Source: Bacillota bacterium
GTDB lineage: Bacteria > Bacillota > SHA-98 > UBA4971
Direction: 5' to 3'
Length of the DNA stretch: 64,000 nucleotides
Assembly: GCA_014360195.1 (NCBI GenBank)
Contig: JACIXY010000001.1
Location: 312,989-376,988 of the forward strand
This document shows, one piece after another, positions 18,585 through 27,870 of this stretch. The translations under genes and the position numbers were made by a program. The notes beneath the pieces were generated by a model that was not told the DNA's origin, made no database searches, and saw nothing but the letters and a program-made list of their open reading frames with translations. The stretch's first letter is position 1. Every line of letters begins with the position of its first letter.

Positions 18585-18842
18585 GTGACAAAGACCCTGT
18601 ATGTGGGGAACCTGCCCTGGGCGGTGACCGAGGAAGACCTGGCCGAGGCGTTCAGGGCGGTGGCGGATGTCAAGGGTAGTAGAGTTATTACCGACAGAGA
18701 AACGGGCAGATCGCGCGGGTTCGGTTTCGTAGAGGTTGACGATGAGGATGTGGAGCGCGTGGTGGCGGCGATGAACGGCGCCGACATCGGAGGAAGGCAG
18801 ATTATCGTCAACGAAGCGAGGCCGCGCCAACCAAGGTACTGA
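18585..18842 (+). CDS. Small RRM-domain RNA-binding protein
   Basis: The 85-residue protein is a single RNA-recognition motif: RNP2 is LYVGNL at about 5-10 and RNP1 is RGFGFVEV at about 46-53, with the aromatic residues that stack on RNA bases. It ends RPRQPRY, without a long glycine-rich tail. Such one-domain RRM proteins occur in cyanobacteria and scattered bacteria, often as cold- or stress-induced RNA chaperones, but no role is shown here. GTG 18585 follows GGAGG by nine bases. The long leader and terminator upstream suggest regulated expression. Confidence 0.92.
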   Translation: MTKTLYVGNLPWAVTEEDLAEAFRAVADVKGSRVITDRETGRSRGFGFVEVDDEDVERVVAAMNGADIGGRQIIVNEARPRQPRY

Positions 18843-18966
18843 GCGCCTTGCGATACGCCGACGCGAAAGCTGGTCGAGGCGAGGCAGCGGGGCAGGGAGA
18901 CCGGCGCGATTGCGGGCGCTTCCTGGTACATTTAGCTGAACCGATGCGGATGGGAGGCGGGCAGGC

Positions 18967-19362
18967 ATAGACCCACTATCCATTGCTGAGATAGCCCGTG
19001 CTGCTGCGGAGGACAAGAAGGCCCAGGACGTGCTGGTGCTCGATGTCCGGGAGCTGACGATAATAGCCGACTACTTCGTCATAGCGAGCGGGACCTCGCG
19101 CACGCAGGTAAAGGCCATCACCGATGCTGTAATGCACGAACTCAAGGAACGAGGCGTGCTACCCCGACATAAGGAGGGTACCGTCGAGGGCGGCTGGATA
19201 ATCCTCGACTACGCTGACACGGTGGTTCACGTGTTTCACGCCCGGGAGCGAGAGTATTACGACCTCGAGCGCCTCTACAGGGGTGCGCGGGTTGTGGGGG
19301 GCCGGGTCGGGGAGGGTTCGCGTGCCTTGTGCACCGAGCCGCGTGAGGCTCGTCGGTCTTGA
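18967..19362 (+). CDS. rsfS: Ribosomal silencing factor RsfS, apparent AUA start
   Basis: RsfS binds L14 and keeps the ribosomal subunits apart in starving cells. The conserved N-terminal part IDPLSIAEIARAAAEDKKAQ lies upstream of the first ATG/GTG/TTG codon in this frame (GTG 19030), and an in-frame stop at 18937-18939 limits extension. Between them there is no standard start, but GGGAGG at 18951-18956 is nine bases from ATA 18967 (ATT at 18979 is another option). I therefore infer a non-canonical start. The core VLDVRELTIIADYFVIASGTS...Qvk and GGWIILDYADTVVHVF are diagnostic. It has about 131 residues. Confidence 0.88.
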   Translation: MDPLSIAEIARAAAEDKKAQDVLVLDVRELTIIADYFVIASGTSRTQVKAITDAVMHELKERGVLPRHKEGTVEGGWIILDYADTVVHVFHAREREYYDLERLYRGARVVGGRVGEGSRALCTEPREARRS

Positions 19363-19387
19363 CTTGCCCGAGAGGGTCTGCTATAAT
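19359..19387 (+). promoter_or_regulatory. Vegetative promoter of the tRNA-Ala gene
   Basis: TTGACT at 19359-19364, a 17-base spacer and TATAAT at 19382-19387. It lies just past the rsfS stop and about 45 bases before the tRNA. Confidence 0.8.
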
Positions 19388-19431
19388 CGCAGTGAACCGC
19401 AGGGAGCAACTGAATACGCGATTATATGTCT

Positions 19432-19507
19432 GGGGACGTAGCTCAGTTGGGAGAGCGCGTGAATGGCATTCACGAGGTCGTGGGTTCGATTCCCATCGTC
19501 TCCACCA
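19432..19507 (+). tRNA. tRNA-Ala, anticodon GGC
   Basis: A 76-nt cloverleaf: acceptor GGGGACG/CGTCTCC with one G-U pair, D arm GCTC...GAGC, anticodon stem CGTGA/TCACG with loop ATGGCAT giving anticodon GGC, variable loop AGGTC, T arm GTGGG-TTCGATT-CCCAT, and encoded CCA. It reads GCC alanine codons. Confidence 0.95.
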
Positions 19508-19592
19508 TTTTTTGTCTTCATAGTGACGTGTGGTCCTTTGGCCGCTGACTCGAGTCGTCGTCTGACCGCTGACTCGAGCGACGCCTGTGAGC

Positions 19593-19630
19593 CGCCCCCC
19601 GTCCGCGCGGACGGGGGGCGTTCCCGTTTT
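19593..19630 (+). terminator. Terminator after tRNA-Ala
   Basis: Positions 19593-19620 form a perfect 28-bp palindrome (14-bp stem arm CGCCCCCCGTCCGC) followed by TTCCCGTTTT. Just before it the string CGCTGACTCGAG occurs twice. Confidence 0.75.
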
Positions 19631-19751
19631 GACAGCCGCTGGCGATATCGCCCGCAAACCATCTTCATGGGCTAGCCTACTACAACAGGAAATCCCTGTT
19701 GCACATTGAACCTCTATGGCGCGACCCGGAACAGGTCAAGGGGGTGGTTTC

Positions 19752-20417
19752 ATGTTCGACCTCTCGAGGCGGCAAAGGTTCGTCGTGGCTGTGTTACTCG
19801 TTGCATTCGGTGTTGGCGGCGTCGTGCTCGTCGCAAGACGCCTGGCCGGGGGCGATGTTGTGCTGATGCCGGGCCCGGTGCCGCTTGCCGATGGCCAGCA
19901 GGTTGAGGCCGCGGAAAGGGACGAGCCGGCGAAGGACTCGTCCGGCGGCGGCAAGGTTACGGTGCACGTATGCGGGGCGGTGACCACCCCGGGCGTGTAC
20001 ACGCTCCCTTCAGGCTCGCGCGTGGCCGACGCGGTGCGGCTCGCAGGTGGCCTTGCGCCCGGGGCATGCCCGGAGCTTGTGAACATGGCTAAGGTTCTGT
20101 CCGACTCGGTGCAGGTTTACATACCGATGAAGCCTGCAACAGGGTCCGGGGCGGGCGCGAGTTCGGGCGCAGGTTCTGCCGCGGGGTGCACCGAGCCTTC
20201 ACGGGTGTCCGAGACAGACCATATGCGTGTCAACATCAACACGGCCGGCCTTGCGGAGCTCGACTCGCTACCAGGCATTGGCCCTGCGCTTGCCCGGAGG
20301 ATAATCGAGCACCGGAACGCGAAAGGCAGGTTTGAGAGGCCGGAGCAGCTCACGGACGTGCCCGGGATCGGCCCGAGGAAGTATGACGCCCTGAAGGACC
20401 TCATCGCTGTGCATTAA
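19752..20417 (+). CDS. comEA: Competence DNA receptor ComEA
   Basis: ComEA is a membrane-anchored protein that binds incoming double-stranded DNA during transformation. The 221-residue product has one N-terminal membrane span (VVAVLLVAFGVGGVVLVA), an SLBB domain (VTVHVCGAVTTPGVYTLPSGSRVADAVRLAGG), an Ala/Gly/Ser-rich linker and a C-terminal helix-hairpin-helix pair (NINTAGLAELDSLPGIGPALA...LTDVPGIGPRKYDAL). ATG 19752 follows AAGGGGGTGG. Its TAA stop is formed inside repeat copy 5. Confidence 0.95.
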   Translation: MFDLSRRQRFVVAVLLVAFGVGGVVLVARRLAGGDVVLMPGPVPLADGQQVEAAERDEPAKDSSGGGKVTVHVCGAVTTPGVYTLPSGSRVADAVRLAGGLAPGACPELVNMAKVLSDSVQVYIPMKPATGSGAGASSGAGSAAGCTEPSRVSETDHMRVNINTAGLAELDSLPGIGPALARRIIEHRNAKGRFERPEQLTDVPGIGPRKYDALKDLIAVH

Positions 20418-20604
20418 GAGAGAGTTCAGAAATGCTGCCGACTTTTGGGAGGGGTTGCCGGTGCTTGCGCGAGGGGCGTCAAAATCCGGCCACTCGCGCG
20501 ACAGGGCGGATTTTGGCGAGGCGCGCCCCGCTTGGGGTGCCGTCCCCGAGTGCAACACCGGCAACCCGCGCCAAAGTCGAGAGAGTTTCTGAACCCCCTC
20601 TTAG
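20414..20604. repeat. MITE-like intergenic element, copy 5 (long core, A-A arms)
   Basis: This 191-bp copy has left TTAAGAGAGAGTTCAGAAA and right TTTCTGAACCCCCTCTTAG. Both arms are of type A, so the whole is nearly palindromic around a long core with the CCGGC...GGGCGGATTTT and GGCGCGCCCCGCTTGGGG stems. It lies between comEA and comEC. Confidence 0.9.
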
Positions 20605-20635
20605 GGTCAACGACGTCCAATGGAGGCGCGTGACC

Positions 20636-23035
20636 GTGCAGAAAGACGCAGTCCTTCAGTGCGCGCTCGTCCTTTTCGGTTCCGGCGCGGCGATGATGAA
20701 GGCGTGGGGACGAGTCTCTCTTCTGGGTCCTGCAGCGCTGCTCGTAGCAGCAGCGGTCTGGCAAGTGTGGCGTGGGGTAAGGGGAAGGGGGAGGGGGAGG
20801 GGAGGGTCGCAAGGTTCTGGGCCTGGGAGCCTTGCCCTCTGGGCTCTTGTTCTCCTCACTGGCGCGGCGTCCATGAGGGTGGCGCTGTCCCCGGGGCCAT
20901 GTGACCGGGCTCTCCAGAGGCTCGCTTCCTGCGGGAGCGTCGTGCTTGTCGGTGTCATCGACGGCATCCCGGACGTAACTCACGATGGCCGATGGCGAGG
21001 TATCGTGAGGGTTCAATCGGCAAATGGCGACCCGGGCGCATCGGGGGCGAGGGCCCTCCTTGTCGTTGATAGCGACGAATCTATTCAGGCTGAGCTTGTG
21101 CCAGGCGCGAGAGTGGAGGCATCAGGGCGGTTCTACCTTCCACAGCCCCCGGCAAACCCGGGGGAGCCTGACATGAGGGTCGTCCTCGGCTGCCGGGGCG
21201 TGTCGGGGACGCTGTACGTTCGCAGTCCTGACGATATCAGCCTGCACTCAACGCGGCGGCCGGAGGTGGCCGCGGCCCTGGCCGCAGCGCTTCGCCATCG
21301 CCTGGTGGAGGTGATCCGGGCCACCTTGCCGCAAGACCAGGCAACGCTTCTTTCGGGTATGCTCTTCGGGCGCGCCCCAGAGAAGATACAGGACAGGCTT
21401 CAGGCTACGGGCACTGCCCATCTCTTCGCCGTGTCGGGCCTGCACGTCGGGCTGGTGGCGGCAGTGCTGTGCGGCATTCTGGCCGGCCTCGGCCTACGTG
21501 GACCCGCCCTTCTGGCACCTGCGCTGGCGGGCAGCTGGCTCTACGCGGCCGCCTGCGGAATGCGTCCCTCCGTGGTAAGGGCGGCGATGATGCTGTCATG
21601 CGCAGGCGTCGCGGCCCTCATGCGTCGCCCCGGAAGCGTCCGGGGCGCTCTCTACCTTACGGGGCTTGTCATGCTGGGCTGCAATCCCCTTCTCGTGTTT
21701 GACCCCAGCGCCCAAATGTCCTTTGCAGCGGTTTTCAGTATCGTGCACCTTTCCCCGCGCATAAGGCAGCTCCTAAGGAGACTCCCAGGCTGGCTTGCCG
21801 ACTCCCTCGCAGCATCGCTGGCGGCCCAGATCGGCGTGATGCCGCTAGGCGCATGGTACTTCGGGCAGGTCTCACCGGTCGCGGTCGTCGCAGGCATCCC
21901 CTGTCTTGCTCTTGCGGGGATGGCGGTCGTCATGGGGTTCGTGGCGGGCCTTGTGGGGATCGTCTACATCCCGGCCGCATTCGTGCTCAACACCGGGAAT
22001 GCTCTGGTGCTGCTGGCCCTGGAGCGGGCGATCGATGTGCTGGCAAGCGTGCCTTTCGCATCCCTTCCTGTGGCGCGGCCCCCGCTATGGGGACTCCTCG
22101 GCTTCTACCTCGCGCTGTTCGCTGCAGGTGGGCCGAGATGCGTACAACGGGCGCTCTGGGCAAGCCGCCGTCATTTCGCAGTGCTGGGGCTGGCTGCCGC
22201 CGCAGCTGTGGTGTGGGTCGCTGCAGTGAGGCCGGGCGCACTCGAGATCGTGTTCCTTTCGGTTGGGCAGGGCGACTCAAGCCTGATCCGGAGTCCTTCT
22301 GGTCGGACCATCCTGGTAGACGGTGGTGGCCTCCTTGGACCGGAGCGCGACCCCGGGGCGGAAGTCGTTGTGCCGTACCTGCTGCGCCGGGGTGTAAGGC
22401 GACTCGACGTGGTGGTCGCCACACACCCCCACCAGGATCACATCGGCGGTCTCTTTGAGGTGGTCCGGCGTCTCAAGGTGCAGGTTCTCGTGAAACCCCC
22501 GGTCCCCGAGGATCTGAGGCCGGACCTCGACAGGCGCCTGGTAGCCGTTGCGCGAGGAAGAGGCGTTCCCGTCGTCGAGGTTGTGCGGGGCGGCCGCCTC
22601 GACCTGGGAGACGGTGTCACCATTGACGTCCTCCATCCACCTCCCACCGATTCAGGCCACATGGTACAGGATCTTAACGACCTTTCCATCGTCATGATGG
22701 TCAGCTTTCGGTATATGCAGGTACTGCTCACAGGGGATGCCGGGCCCGAGGTTCTCGCCGGACTTGTACAGGAGGGATGCGGCCTGGACGCGGACATCCT
22801 GAAGGTGCCACACCACGGGGCCGCAGGGGGGTGTCCACTGGAATTTCTCCGGTCAGTGTCCCCTGCCTGGGCAGTGATACCGGTCGGCCCTAATACGTTC
22901 GGACACCCGGCTATGGGCACCCTTGAAGCGCTGGCCCGGGCGGGAGCGAATATCCTCCGTACCGATCTGAACGGGGCGGTGACCGTCAAGGGGCAGGGGA
23001 GGCGGGTCCGGCTCTCCACCATGCGTGGGACGTAA
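20636..23035 (+). CDS. comEC: Competence DNA channel ComEC/Rec2
   Basis: ComEC forms the inner-membrane channel for single-stranded DNA uptake. The 799-residue protein has an N-terminal DUF4131-type region, the competence transmembrane domain ([28 protein letters not shown] and GMRPSVVRA, about eight spans) and a C-terminal metallo-beta-lactamase domain with [19 protein letters not shown] and LTGDAG. GTG 20636 is nine bases after GGAGG; GTG 20630 is also possible. The open frame extends back into repeat copy 5 but that part is repeat DNA. comEB is absent between comEA and comEC. Confidence 0.95.
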   Translation: MQKDAVLQCALVLFGSGAAMMKAWGRVSLLGPAALLVAAAVWQVWRGVRGRGRGRGGSQGSGPGSLALWALVLLTGAASMRVALSPGPCDRALQRLASCGSVVLVGVIDGIPDVTHDGRWRGIVRVQSANGDPGASGARALLVVDSDESIQAELVPGARVEASGRFYLPQPPANPGEPDMRVVLGCRGVSGTLYVRSPDDISLHSTRRPEVAAALAAALRHRLVEVIRATLPQDQATLLSGMLFGRAPEKIQDRLQATGTAHLFAVSGLHVGLVAAVLCGILAGLGLRGPALLAPALAGSWLYAAACGMRPSVVRAAMMLSCAGVAALMRRPGSVRGALYLTGLVMLGCNPLLVFDPSAQMSFAAVFSIVHLSPRIRQLLRRLPGWLADSLAASLAAQIGVMPLGAWYFGQVSPVAVVAGIPCLALAGMAVVMGFVAGLVGIVYIPAAFVLNTGNALVLLALERAIDVLASVPFASLPVARPPLWGLLGFYLALFAAGGPRCVQRALWASRRHFAVLGLAAAAAVVWVAAVRPGALEIVFLSVGQGDSSLIRSPSGRTILVDGGGLLGPERDPGAEVVVPYLLRRGVRRLDVVVATHPHQDHIGGLFEVVRRLKVQVLVKPPVPEDLRPDLDRRLVAVARGRGVPVVEVVRGGRLDLGDGVTIDVLHPPPTDSGHMVQDLNDLSIVMMVSFRYMQVLLTGDAGPEVLAGLVQEGCGLDADILKVPHHGAAGGCPLEFLRSVSPAWAVIPVGPNTFGHPAMGTLEALARAGANILRTDLNGAVTVKGQGRRVRLSTMRGT

Positions 23036-23334
23036 CAGACGGGCGAAAAAGGTCGGTTCGTGGAAGGAATGACGGACTTTGGGTAGAAATCTATATATCC
23101 TCCAGGTAAGTAAATAGAGCCTGCGGGCGCAGTGAAACCCGCGGCCGCAAAGAACCCGGGTCTTATGACCCTGCAGGAAGACACTGCAAGGCCGCGAGAG
23201 GTGTTTGGAAAGAGGGGGTGAGCGCGGGGCCTGAAGCCTCTTGTGGTTATCGGGGGTAGACGGTATCCGGAGAACAGCTGGGGAAACGACTACCGGGTTA
23301 CCCGAATCCAACACGAAAGGGGGGATTCCCTGAT
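23036..23334. other. Intergenic leader of the ABC transporter operon
   Basis: No gene is seen. It holds AT-richer stretches around 23086-23112 that could be promoter DNA, and a GCCTGCGGGC...ACCCGCGG hairpin near 23121-23150. GGGGGGAT just before 23335 is the ribosome-binding site of the binding-protein gene. Confidence 0.4.
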
Positions 23335-24636
23335 ATGCGCGCCTCAGGCGCGCCACGTCAGGGAAACCAGTTGAAGCGAGTTATTGTCTGCGTCATATGT
23401 CTCAGCCTTCTCGTTATGCTTCTCGCGGGATTCTCCTCTGCGTCAGCAAGCTCCAAGGTCACGATAACGTTCTGGCATGGAATGGGATCGGCCCTGGGTA
23501 AGACCCTGGACGAACTGGTTGCGGAGTTCCAGAAACAGTACCCGGACATCATTGTGAAGGCTGAATACCAAGGCAGCTATGGGGCCCTCAACCAGAAAAT
23601 AATGGCCGCGCTTGCAGCGAAGAAGCCTCCGACAATGGCGCAGGCGTACGGCAACTGGGTGGCTGAGTATGTGAAGGCCGGTGCCGTGAAGCCGGTTGAA
23701 GACTTCTTCGCGGGTCCCGGCGGGCTCTCGAAGGATGAAATCGAAGACTTTTGGCCGGAGCTGCGCGTCGGCTGCACCTTCGACGGGAAGATGTACACCC
23801 TTCCCTTCAACAAAAGCGTGGCCATCTACATCTACAATCTCACAGCTCTCAAGGAGGCTGGCCTTGAGCCGCCCAAGACCTGGGAGGAACTCCTCGCTGC
23901 CTCGAAGGCGATGACCGTGGTGAAGGACGGCAAAGTCACGCGCTACGGCATGGTGCTCAGGCCCAACGTTGACTACTTTGCCAACCTCCTGTTCACCAAC
24001 GGCGGCCGTTACCTGGATCCGAGCGGCAAGAAGGCCGTGTTCAACGGCTCTGAAGGCGTCGAGGCTCTTCAGTTCATGGTTGACATGCTTCATAAGTATA
24101 AGGTCGCCTACTACATCCCGGGCTATGCTGACGCTGACTTCGGGGCCGGCAAGACATGCGGGTACTTCGCCACCTCAGCGAGCTACTCGTACACCGACAA
24201 GGCGGTCGGCAGCAAGTTCGAGTGGGGCATCGGCCCGATACCGTACAAGAAGGGCCCGGCCGCCCCGGTGGCCGGCACCGACCTCGTCATGTTCGCCTCT
24301 GCCACCCCCGAGGAACAGCAGGCTGCGTGGAAGTTCATGAAGTGGCTCACGAGCCCGACCCAGACGGCATACTGGGCCATCAACACCGGCTACATCCCTG
24401 TGAGAAGGTCTGCGCTCTACCTGCGGCAGATGAAGGAATGGATGGCTGCCAACCCCAGGAACGCGGCCAGCCTCAACGCTCTCAAGTTTGCGGTGACCGA
24501 TCCGAACATAGCGGAGTGGCAGGACATCCGCGAGATCATAAGCCAGGCCGTGGAGGAGGCGTTCCTCGCGAAGGCGACCCCCAAGGAGGCTCTGGACAAG
24601 GCGGCGGAGAAGGTCAACGCTCTCCTTGCTAAGTAA
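23335..24636 (+). CDS. ABC transporter extracellular binding protein (UgpB/MalE class)
   Basis: The 433-residue protein starts with an export signal (about residues 14-38, LLVMLLAGFSSASAS) and then shows the family-1 solute-binding fold: VTITFWHGMGS near 43, FQKQYPDIIVKAEYQG, LPFNKSVAIYIYNLTALKEAGLEPPKTWEEL, and VAGTDLVMFASATPEEQQAAWKFMKWL. The closest flavour is UgpB (glycerol-3-phosphate) and maltose-type binders. There is no clear lipobox cysteine. The substrate is unknown. It heads an operon with an exported PHP hydrolase and two permeases but no ATPase. Confidence 0.9.
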   Translation: MRASGAPRQGNQLKRVIVCVICLSLLVMLLAGFSSASASSKVTITFWHGMGSALGKTLDELVAEFQKQYPDIIVKAEYQGSYGALNQKIMAALAAKKPPTMAQAYGNWVAEYVKAGAVKPVEDFFAGPGGLSKDEIEDFWPELRVGCTFDGKMYTLPFNKSVAIYIYNLTALKEAGLEPPKTWEELLAASKAMTVVKDGKVTRYGMVLRPNVDYFANLLFTNGGRYLDPSGKKAVFNGSEGVEALQFMVDMLHKYKVAYYIPGYADADFGAGKTCGYFATSASYSYTDKAVGSKFEWGIGPIPYKKGPAAPVAGTDLVMFASATPEEQQAAWKFMKWLTSPTQTAYWAINTGYIPVRRSALYLRQMKEWMAANPRNAASLNALKFAVTDPNIAEWQDIREIISQAVEEAFLAKATPKEALDKAAEKVNALLAK

Positions 24637-24750
24637 GTCGCCTTCTGGTGTAACCGTGCTCTAAGTTGCGGGATGAACGGTCCGGGGCGGCTGCACGGGA
24701 GTTGCCCCGGACCGGTTGTCCCGTCCGTTTCCAGGGGAGGAGGCGCATCC

Positions 24751-26883
24751 GTGATCCGTGAAAGAAGGGCCCTGTGGTCTGCCGTCATATGTGTTATCAC
24801 GGTATTCGTGGCTGCCTGCGGTCTCGCGGCCGCCGAGGATGCCGAATGGGGCTTCTATTTTGGGTATCTTCATTCCCACACCTCGTACTCTGACGGAGCG
24901 CTCACCCCTGAGGAGGCGTACGCATACGCAAGGGATGTTGCCGGCCTCGATTTTCTCGGGATCACGGAGCATGGCTACTACATGTTCGAAAACCCCCACC
25001 ACTGGGACGCCCTTGTGGAGGCCGCGAAACGGTTCACTGAGCCAGGGAGGTTCGTGGCGTTCAGAGGCACGGAATGGACCCACGGGGCCGGACACATATC
25101 CGTCATCGAGGCCCCGGAGCCGTGCTCGCGTGACATGCAGATCAGCTTTGATGACCTCGTAGCCTGGATGGAGGGGAAGAACGGCATCGCCAGCTTCAAC
25201 CATCCGGGCAGAAACGAGCAGGGAAACTGGGACGATTTCAAGTACTCGCTCGGCGGCAACAGGACCATAAGGCTCCTCGAGGTCGGCTCCGGCCCATACC
25301 CAAGGAACACTTTCTATGAGGCATCATACATCCGGGCCCTCGATCGCGGCTGGCAGGTAGGCGCCATCAACAGCCAGGACAACCACAGGGCCGACTGGGG
25401 CAGCGCAGCGGATACCAGAACGGGCGTGGTGGCACGCGCCCTCACACGTGAGGACCTCACGGAAGCGCTGCGGGCGATGCGCACTTACTCCACGGAGGAT
25501 AGGAACGTGCGGGTGAGGTTCACGGGAAATGGCAAGTGGATGGGGGAGGTCTTGCCGCTTGGCCAGGTCGAGTTCGAGATCGAGATAACCGACCCTGACC
25601 CCGGCGATGCCGTGGAGAAGGTGGAGGTAAGATCCAATCGTGGGGCCGTCCTCATAACGTTCCGGAGCTCAGGCGACGAGGGCGGGCCAGACCGGCCTTT
25701 CAGGCGGGCCTTCCCACTTGTACCTAGGCAGGGCTACAGCTGGTACTACCTGCGCGTCGAGCAGAGAGACGGAGACGTGGTCGTGACCAGCCCTATTTGG
25801 GTTAAGAGCCGGTCGGAGCTAATGATGGTCGACCTTCGGTTCGATGTCCCGTTTGCCAAGAAGGGTGCGAAAGGATATCTGCGTGGCGATATCGTGAACC
25901 TGGGCGCCGACCCCATGCACGGGGTCATCGTTGAGTTCGCGGCGACCGTGGGGGAGCAGCGGATGCCGATAGGAGCGGTGAAGGCCGATGTCGGACCGGG
26001 TGCGACTGTGCCCGTCTCGCTCGAGTGGGCATGCCCAATAAGCGGCGACGTGACACTGACCGCCACGGTGATCGATCCGTCCATGCCTGCGTACACCGAG
26101 AATGTCTACTCGATTCCTGTGCGGATACTTCCGGAAACCTTGCCGAAGATCGTGGTGGACGAAGGCCACAACAACCGCTCAAGCGGCTTTGCCGGTAAGT
26201 TCCTTGATGTCCTGGCTTGCGCCGGGTACGAGGGCGTGCTGAACCAGGGGAGGATAACGGCCGAAACCCTCAGGGGAGCGTCGGTCCTCGTCATCGCCAA
26301 CCCTGAACCCGGGATCTCTCTGACGCCTACGACTCTTGACAAGTCCGAGCTTGCTGCGATACATGAGTTCGTCGCTGGCGGAGGCGCACTCATCCTTGCG
26401 GGCTCGTCGGATGCATCCGACCCGTCCCGCAGCGTGGGGCAGCTCAACGGGATTCTGGCATCCGTCGGCTCGTCGATGAGATTCTCCGACGACGAGGTTC
26501 AGGAGGAGAAAGGCTCCGTGCCGAGCTCAACGGTTACGTGCATCCTGACCCCCGACGGCGAGAAGGTTCTCGGCCCATTGTCCCTGCCGGTTCGCATGAC
26601 ACAGGCATGTTCCATCGCGGATGATAGGTTCGGCGACCTCGCCGGGCGTAGCGGCGTGCTGATCCTTGTGGTTGGGGGCGAAGGAACGAGGAGCGCCGAC
26701 ACCAACGGGAAAGGCCCGTGCCATCTCTATGCGTCGGGGCCCGTCGTGTGCGCCTCCGAGAACATCGGTAATGGGCGCGTGGTCGCCATCGGTGCGCCGG
26801 TTTACTCGGTTTATGATTTCCGCCCTGACCTCGGTAACGAGGAGTTCATGTTAAAGCTCGTTAGGTGGCTGGAATCACGGTGA
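24751..26883 (+). CDS. Exported CehA/McbA-type PHP-domain metallohydrolase, multidomain
   Basis: The 710-residue protein has a signal peptide (about residues 7-28), then a PHP domain with metal motifs YLHSHTSYSDG near 40, FLGITEHG, FRGTEWTH and FNHPGRN and the distal QDNHR, as in CehA/McbA-like phosphoesterases. A beta-sandwich-like middle follows (about 255-470) and then a ThuA/glutaminase-like Rossmann part (KIVVDEGHNNRSSGF..., GGGALILAG). It sits between a UgpB-like binding protein and its permeases, so it may release a transportable product from a phospho- or ester-linked polymer outside the membrane. GTG 24751 follows GGGGAGGAGG. The substrate is unproven. Confidence 0.8.
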   Translation: MIRERRALWSAVICVITVFVAACGLAAAEDAEWGFYFGYLHSHTSYSDGALTPEEAYAYARDVAGLDFLGITEHGYYMFENPHHWDALVEAAKRFTEPGRFVAFRGTEWTHGAGHISVIEAPEPCSRDMQISFDDLVAWMEGKNGIASFNHPGRNEQGNWDDFKYSLGGNRTIRLLEVGSGPYPRNTFYEASYIRALDRGWQVGAINSQDNHRADWGSAADTRTGVVARALTREDLTEALRAMRTYSTEDRNVRVRFTGNGKWMGEVLPLGQVEFEIEITDPDPGDAVEKVEVRSNRGAVLITFRSSGDEGGPDRPFRRAFPLVPRQGYSWYYLRVEQRDGDVVVTSPIWVKSRSELMMVDLRFDVPFAKKGAKGYLRGDIVNLGADPMHGVIVEFAATVGEQRMPIGAVKADVGPGATVPVSLEWACPISGDVTLTATVIDPSMPAYTENVYSIPVRILPETLPKIVVDEGHNNRSSGFAGKFLDVLACAGYEGVLNQGRITAETLRGASVLVIANPEPGISLTPTTLDKSELAAIHEFVAGGGALILAGSSDASDPSRSVGQLNGILASVGSSMRFSDDEVQEEKGSVPSSTVTCILTPDGEKVLGPLSLPVRMTQACSIADDRFGDLAGRSGVLILVVGGEGTRSADTNGKGPCHLYASGPVVCASENIGNGRVVAIGAPVYSVYDFRPDLGNEEFMLKLVRWLESR

Positions 26884-26931
26884 CGGGCGGGTCTTATCCT
26901 GTGGTCGTATTTTGTAAGGTGGTGCTTTCAG

Positions 26932-27852
26932 GTGCCGGTTCGACGGTTCACGGCGAAGGACGCAGCTAGACGGCGCAGGTATCTCAAGGAAACCTTCACT
27001 GCCTACCTCTATCTCTTGCCCGCCACTGCAGTGCTCGTGACGTTCCACTTTGCGCCGGTGTTCTACGCGTTTTACGTCAGCTTGCTTGACTGGAACTACA
27101 TAAGCCCGAACCCCACCTTCGTGGGTTTCGCAAACTACGCTGCGCTCCTCAAGGACTCTGACTTCATAACGTCCTTGATAAACACGGTGTACTACGTCAT
27201 AGGCACGGTTCCGACCTCTATGGCAGTTGCGCTGTTTGTGGCCATCCTGCTCAACCAGAAGATCAGAGGGCTTGCGTGGTACCGCACGGTGTATTTCCTG
27301 CCTGTCATCACCGCGGCCAACGCTGTGGCCATAATCTGGTTCTGGATATACCACCCTGACTACTCCGGGCTTCTGAACGGTCTCCTGGACAGGCTCGGGC
27401 TGCCCATTCAGTCATGGCTTTTGGACCCGAAGTGGGCCATGCCCTGCATAATCCTGATGAGCATCTGGAAGGGACTCGGGTACAACGTCGTCATTTTCCT
27501 GGCCGGATTGCAAAACATCTCCAGCGAGTACTATGAGGCGGCGCAGATAGACGGCGCGAAGGGTTGGTCCATATTCAGGTACATCACCTGGCCGCTCCTG
27601 TCGCCGACCACGTTCTTCGTCCTCATCATATCGGTCATTGGGTCGTTCCAGGTGTTCAGCCAGGTGTACGTTATGACCAGGGGCGGGCCGCTCAAGAGCA
27701 CTCTCGTAGTGGTGTACTACCTCTACAAGATTGGGTTTGAGGACTTTAAGATGGGCTATGCGTCAGCGATGGCGTATGCGCTTTTCATGATCATCTTCAC
27801 CCTCACGCTCCTGCAGCGGAAATACATCGGCTCACGGGTGTACTACCAGTGA
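26932..27852 (+). CDS. ABC sugar-type permease, UgpA/MalF class
   Basis: The 306-residue membrane protein has six spans and the cytoplasmic EAA loop EYYEAAQIDGAKGWSIFRYITWPLL (about residues 197-222), which docks the ATPase. It shows LYLLPATAVLVTFHFAPVFYAFYVSL at the N-terminus, typical of UgpA/MsmF. GTG 26932 follows AAGGTGG. It pairs with the next gene to form the translocation pore. Confidence 0.93.
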   Translation: MPVRRFTAKDAARRRRYLKETFTAYLYLLPATAVLVTFHFAPVFYAFYVSLLDWNYISPNPTFVGFANYAALLKDSDFITSLINTVYYVIGTVPTSMAVALFVAILLNQKIRGLAWYRTVYFLPVITAANAVAIIWFWIYHPDYSGLLNGLLDRLGLPIQSWLLDPKWAMPCIILMSIWKGLGYNVVIFLAGLQNISSEYYEAAQIDGAKGWSIFRYITWPLLSPTTFFVLIISVIGSFQVFSQVYVMTRGGPLKSTLVVVYYLYKIGFEDFKMGYASAMAYALFMIIFTLTLLQRKYIGSRVYYQ

Positions 27853-27870
27853 GAAGGAGACGTATCTAAG

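Noticed and set aside
20432-20635. Extension of comEC back into repeat copy 5
   Set aside because: The extra 68 residues are encoded by the repeat element, have no ComEC similarity, and a good ribosome-binding site precedes GTG 20636.
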